A stretch of DNA of 15,823 bases from Deltaproteobacteria bacterium (GTDB lineage: Bacteria > Desulfobacterota > Desulfobacteria > Desulfobacterales > ETH-SRB1). Location: NCBI GenBank assembly GCA_019314185.1, contig JAFCZU010000130.1, forward strand, positions 1 to 15,823, given 5' to 3'. The notes under the pieces were generated by a model. That model saw only the letters and a list, made by a program, of their open reading frames with translations, was not told the DNA's origin and did not search any database. Below, in pieces: positions 14,787 to 15,823 of this stretch. The position numbers were made by a program, and so were the translations under genes. Each line of letters starts with the position of its first letter. Position 1 is the stretch's first letter.

Positions 14787-15043
14787 GGTAACTATTCAGC
14801 TACCAATCTACGCTGATTATCACTGATATTTTTTCTTTTATTATCATATACAAATTTTATACTATTCAGGCACAGAGGCGCATAGTTAGCTTGCCTAAAG
14901 TCATTGATTTTTGCCGGGCCCGCAAATTTCTATATGTTTTTATTTTTCTTTGTGCCACTGTGCCTTTGCCCCTCTGTGCCTGAGTGATTGCTGTATTTAA
15001 ACTATCTGCATTCATCTATGTAAATCTGTAGCTGAATAATTAC
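14787..15043. repeat. Nested inverted repeats between rnc fusion and radical SAM gene
   Basis: The gap 14726-15143 has no gene. It holds two nested inverted repeats around a GCCGGGCCCGC centre near 14917-14930. The outer pair is gtaactattcagctac (14788-14803) with gtagctgaataattac (15028-15043), one mismatch. The inner pair is caggcacagagg (14867-14878) with cctctgtgcctg (14971-14982), perfect. The region between arms is AT-rich with further partial matches (aatctacg against catctatg/taaatct). No terminator with a T-run and no clear promoter were seen. The composition suggests a mobile or shuffled repeat rather than a regulatory RNA. Confidence 0.55.
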
Positions 15044-15143
15044 TGACATAGAACAAATCGTAAAACAATTAACCCTGAATCCTGAATCTTGTAAATAAAA
15101 GGCTTGGAGCCTATACAAAAATATATTTTAACGAGGTCTGAAA

Positions 15144-15823
15144 ATGACTCTATCCGGCATTCAGCTTCCTGCCCGGAATTCCCGTCCGTTTATTATTCCT
15201 GTTTTTTTACCTAATATCGGATGCCATCATAAATGTGTTTTTTGTAACCAGACCGCCATAACCGGCGAAGAACGGAAAATTCCATCACCCGAAGAAATAA
15301 GTTTATTAATAAACAGGTTTTTAGATTATAAGGGAGAAAAAAGGAAGAGGGTTCAGATCGCATTCTATGGCGGTAATTTTTTAGGTTTAAAACAGGATTA
15401 TATAAAGTCCCTGCTTCATGAGGCAGCAAAATTTGTATCAGAAGGCAGGGTTGAAAGCATCAGGTTTTCCACTAGACCTGATTCCATAGATGATGAGCGG
15501 CTTGATCTTTTGAAAGAATTTCCGGTTGCGACAATTGAACTTGGCGTTCAGTCCATGGATGACAATGTGCTTGCAATGTCAAGACGGGGCCACACATCTT
15601 TTGATACTGAAAAGGCAGTTCGTCTGTTAAAGAAAAAAGATTATGAGATTGGACTGCAAATGATGGTCGGCCTGCCTGGTGATGACGAGGCAGGAGCGCT
15701 TGAAACAGGACGCAGGATCGCAGAGATGGAGCCTGATTTTGTCAGGATTTATCCTGCTATTGTTTTAGAAAACAGCCTTCTTGGCGACTGGTATAAAAAA
15801 GGTAAATATATTCCGTTGCTTCT
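15144..15823 (+). CDS. Elp3-like radical SAM protein (COG1243 type), 3'-truncated by window end
   Basis: The ORF starts at ATG 15144 with ACGAGG 7 nt upstream and stays open to the window edge, giving 226 residues of an unfinished protein. Near the N-terminus it has the radical SAM cluster motif C27-X3-C31-X2-C34 (NIGCHHKCVFCNQ). Then come AFYGGNF (the GGE-like SAM-binding strand), RFSTRPDSI, IELGVQSMDDNVL with RRGHT, and QMMVGLPGD. These are hallmarks of the Elp3/COG1243 group, which in characterised members acts on tRNA wobble uridine. Whether the C-terminal acetyltransferase-like domain is present cannot be seen. In Clostridia and other bacteria a protein of this type is often encoded right beside rnc, which agrees with the neighbour here. 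It reads in the same direction as the fusion gene but is separated by a repeat-rich gap of 418 bp. Confidence 0.87.
   Translation, partial: MTLSGIQLPARNSRPFIIPVFLPNIGCHHKCVFCNQTAITGEERKIPSPEEISLLINRFLDYKGEKRKRVQIAFYGGNFLGLKQDYIKSLLHEAAKFVSEGRVESIRFSTRPDSIDDERLDLLKEFPVATIELGVQSMDDNVLAMSRRGHTSFDTEKAVRLLKKKDYEIGLQMMVGLPGDDEAGALETGRRIAEMEPDFVRIYPAIVLENSLLGDWYKKGKYIPLL

Overview
The window looks like an ordinary chromosomal stretch of an anaerobic Gram-negative bacterium, most likely a sulfate reducer or relative in the Desulfobacterota (Desulfobacterales-like). This is inferred from the mix of genes: PhoB/PhoR, a short DksA, PEP synthase, a DUF362/ferredoxin protein and an Elp3-like radical SAM protein. 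The moderately AT-rich sequence and intergenic regions full of palindromic repeats fit the same group. No phage, plasmid, CRISPR, tRNA or rRNA gene was seen.

Layout. At 1-656 (+) lies a HEPN/nucleotidyltransferase pair of the HI0074/HI0073 type, cut at its 5' end by the window edge. At 808-3290 (-) is a phoB-phoR two-component operon with a 1-bp stop/start overlap. A consensus sigma-70 promoter (3402-3430) then leads into a sugar-phosphate region on the + strand. This region holds a HAD phosphatase resembling trehalose-6-phosphate phosphatase (3565-4794), a roughly 209-bp palindromic element (4851-5059), and a 1028-residue fusion of a beta-phosphoglucomutase-type HAD domain to a GH65 disaccharide phosphorylase (5119-8205). 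Two hairpins between the convergent ends (8310-8371) separate it from ppsA (8445-10901, -). Beyond ppsA lie a second palindromic element (11053-11175) and a DUF362 two-[4Fe-4S] protein (11257-12363, -).

The last part (+) concerns stable RNA: dksA (12784-13146), a single ORF that joins a PHP phosphoesterase/exonuclease domain of the YciV/RNase AM type to a complete RNase III (13136-14725), and the start of an Elp3-like radical SAM gene (15144 to the edge).

How the genes may work together. The carbohydrate genes suggest trehalose or a related alpha-disaccharide pool. The HAD phosphatase could release free disaccharide. The GH65 part could phosphorolyse it to beta-glucose-1-phosphate and the fused HAD part could convert that to glucose-6-phosphate, while PpsA feeds gluconeogenesis. 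The most unusual object is the PHP-RNase III fusion. Both halves keep their metal-binding residues, the two families are linked to rRNA precursor maturation in E. coli, and the ORF overlaps dksA, the regulator of rRNA transcription. The other recurring theme is a set of imperfect palindromic elements in nearly every long intergenic gap (4851-5059, 11053-11175, 12591-12728, 14787-15043), which look like non-autonomous mobile elements or structured repeats.
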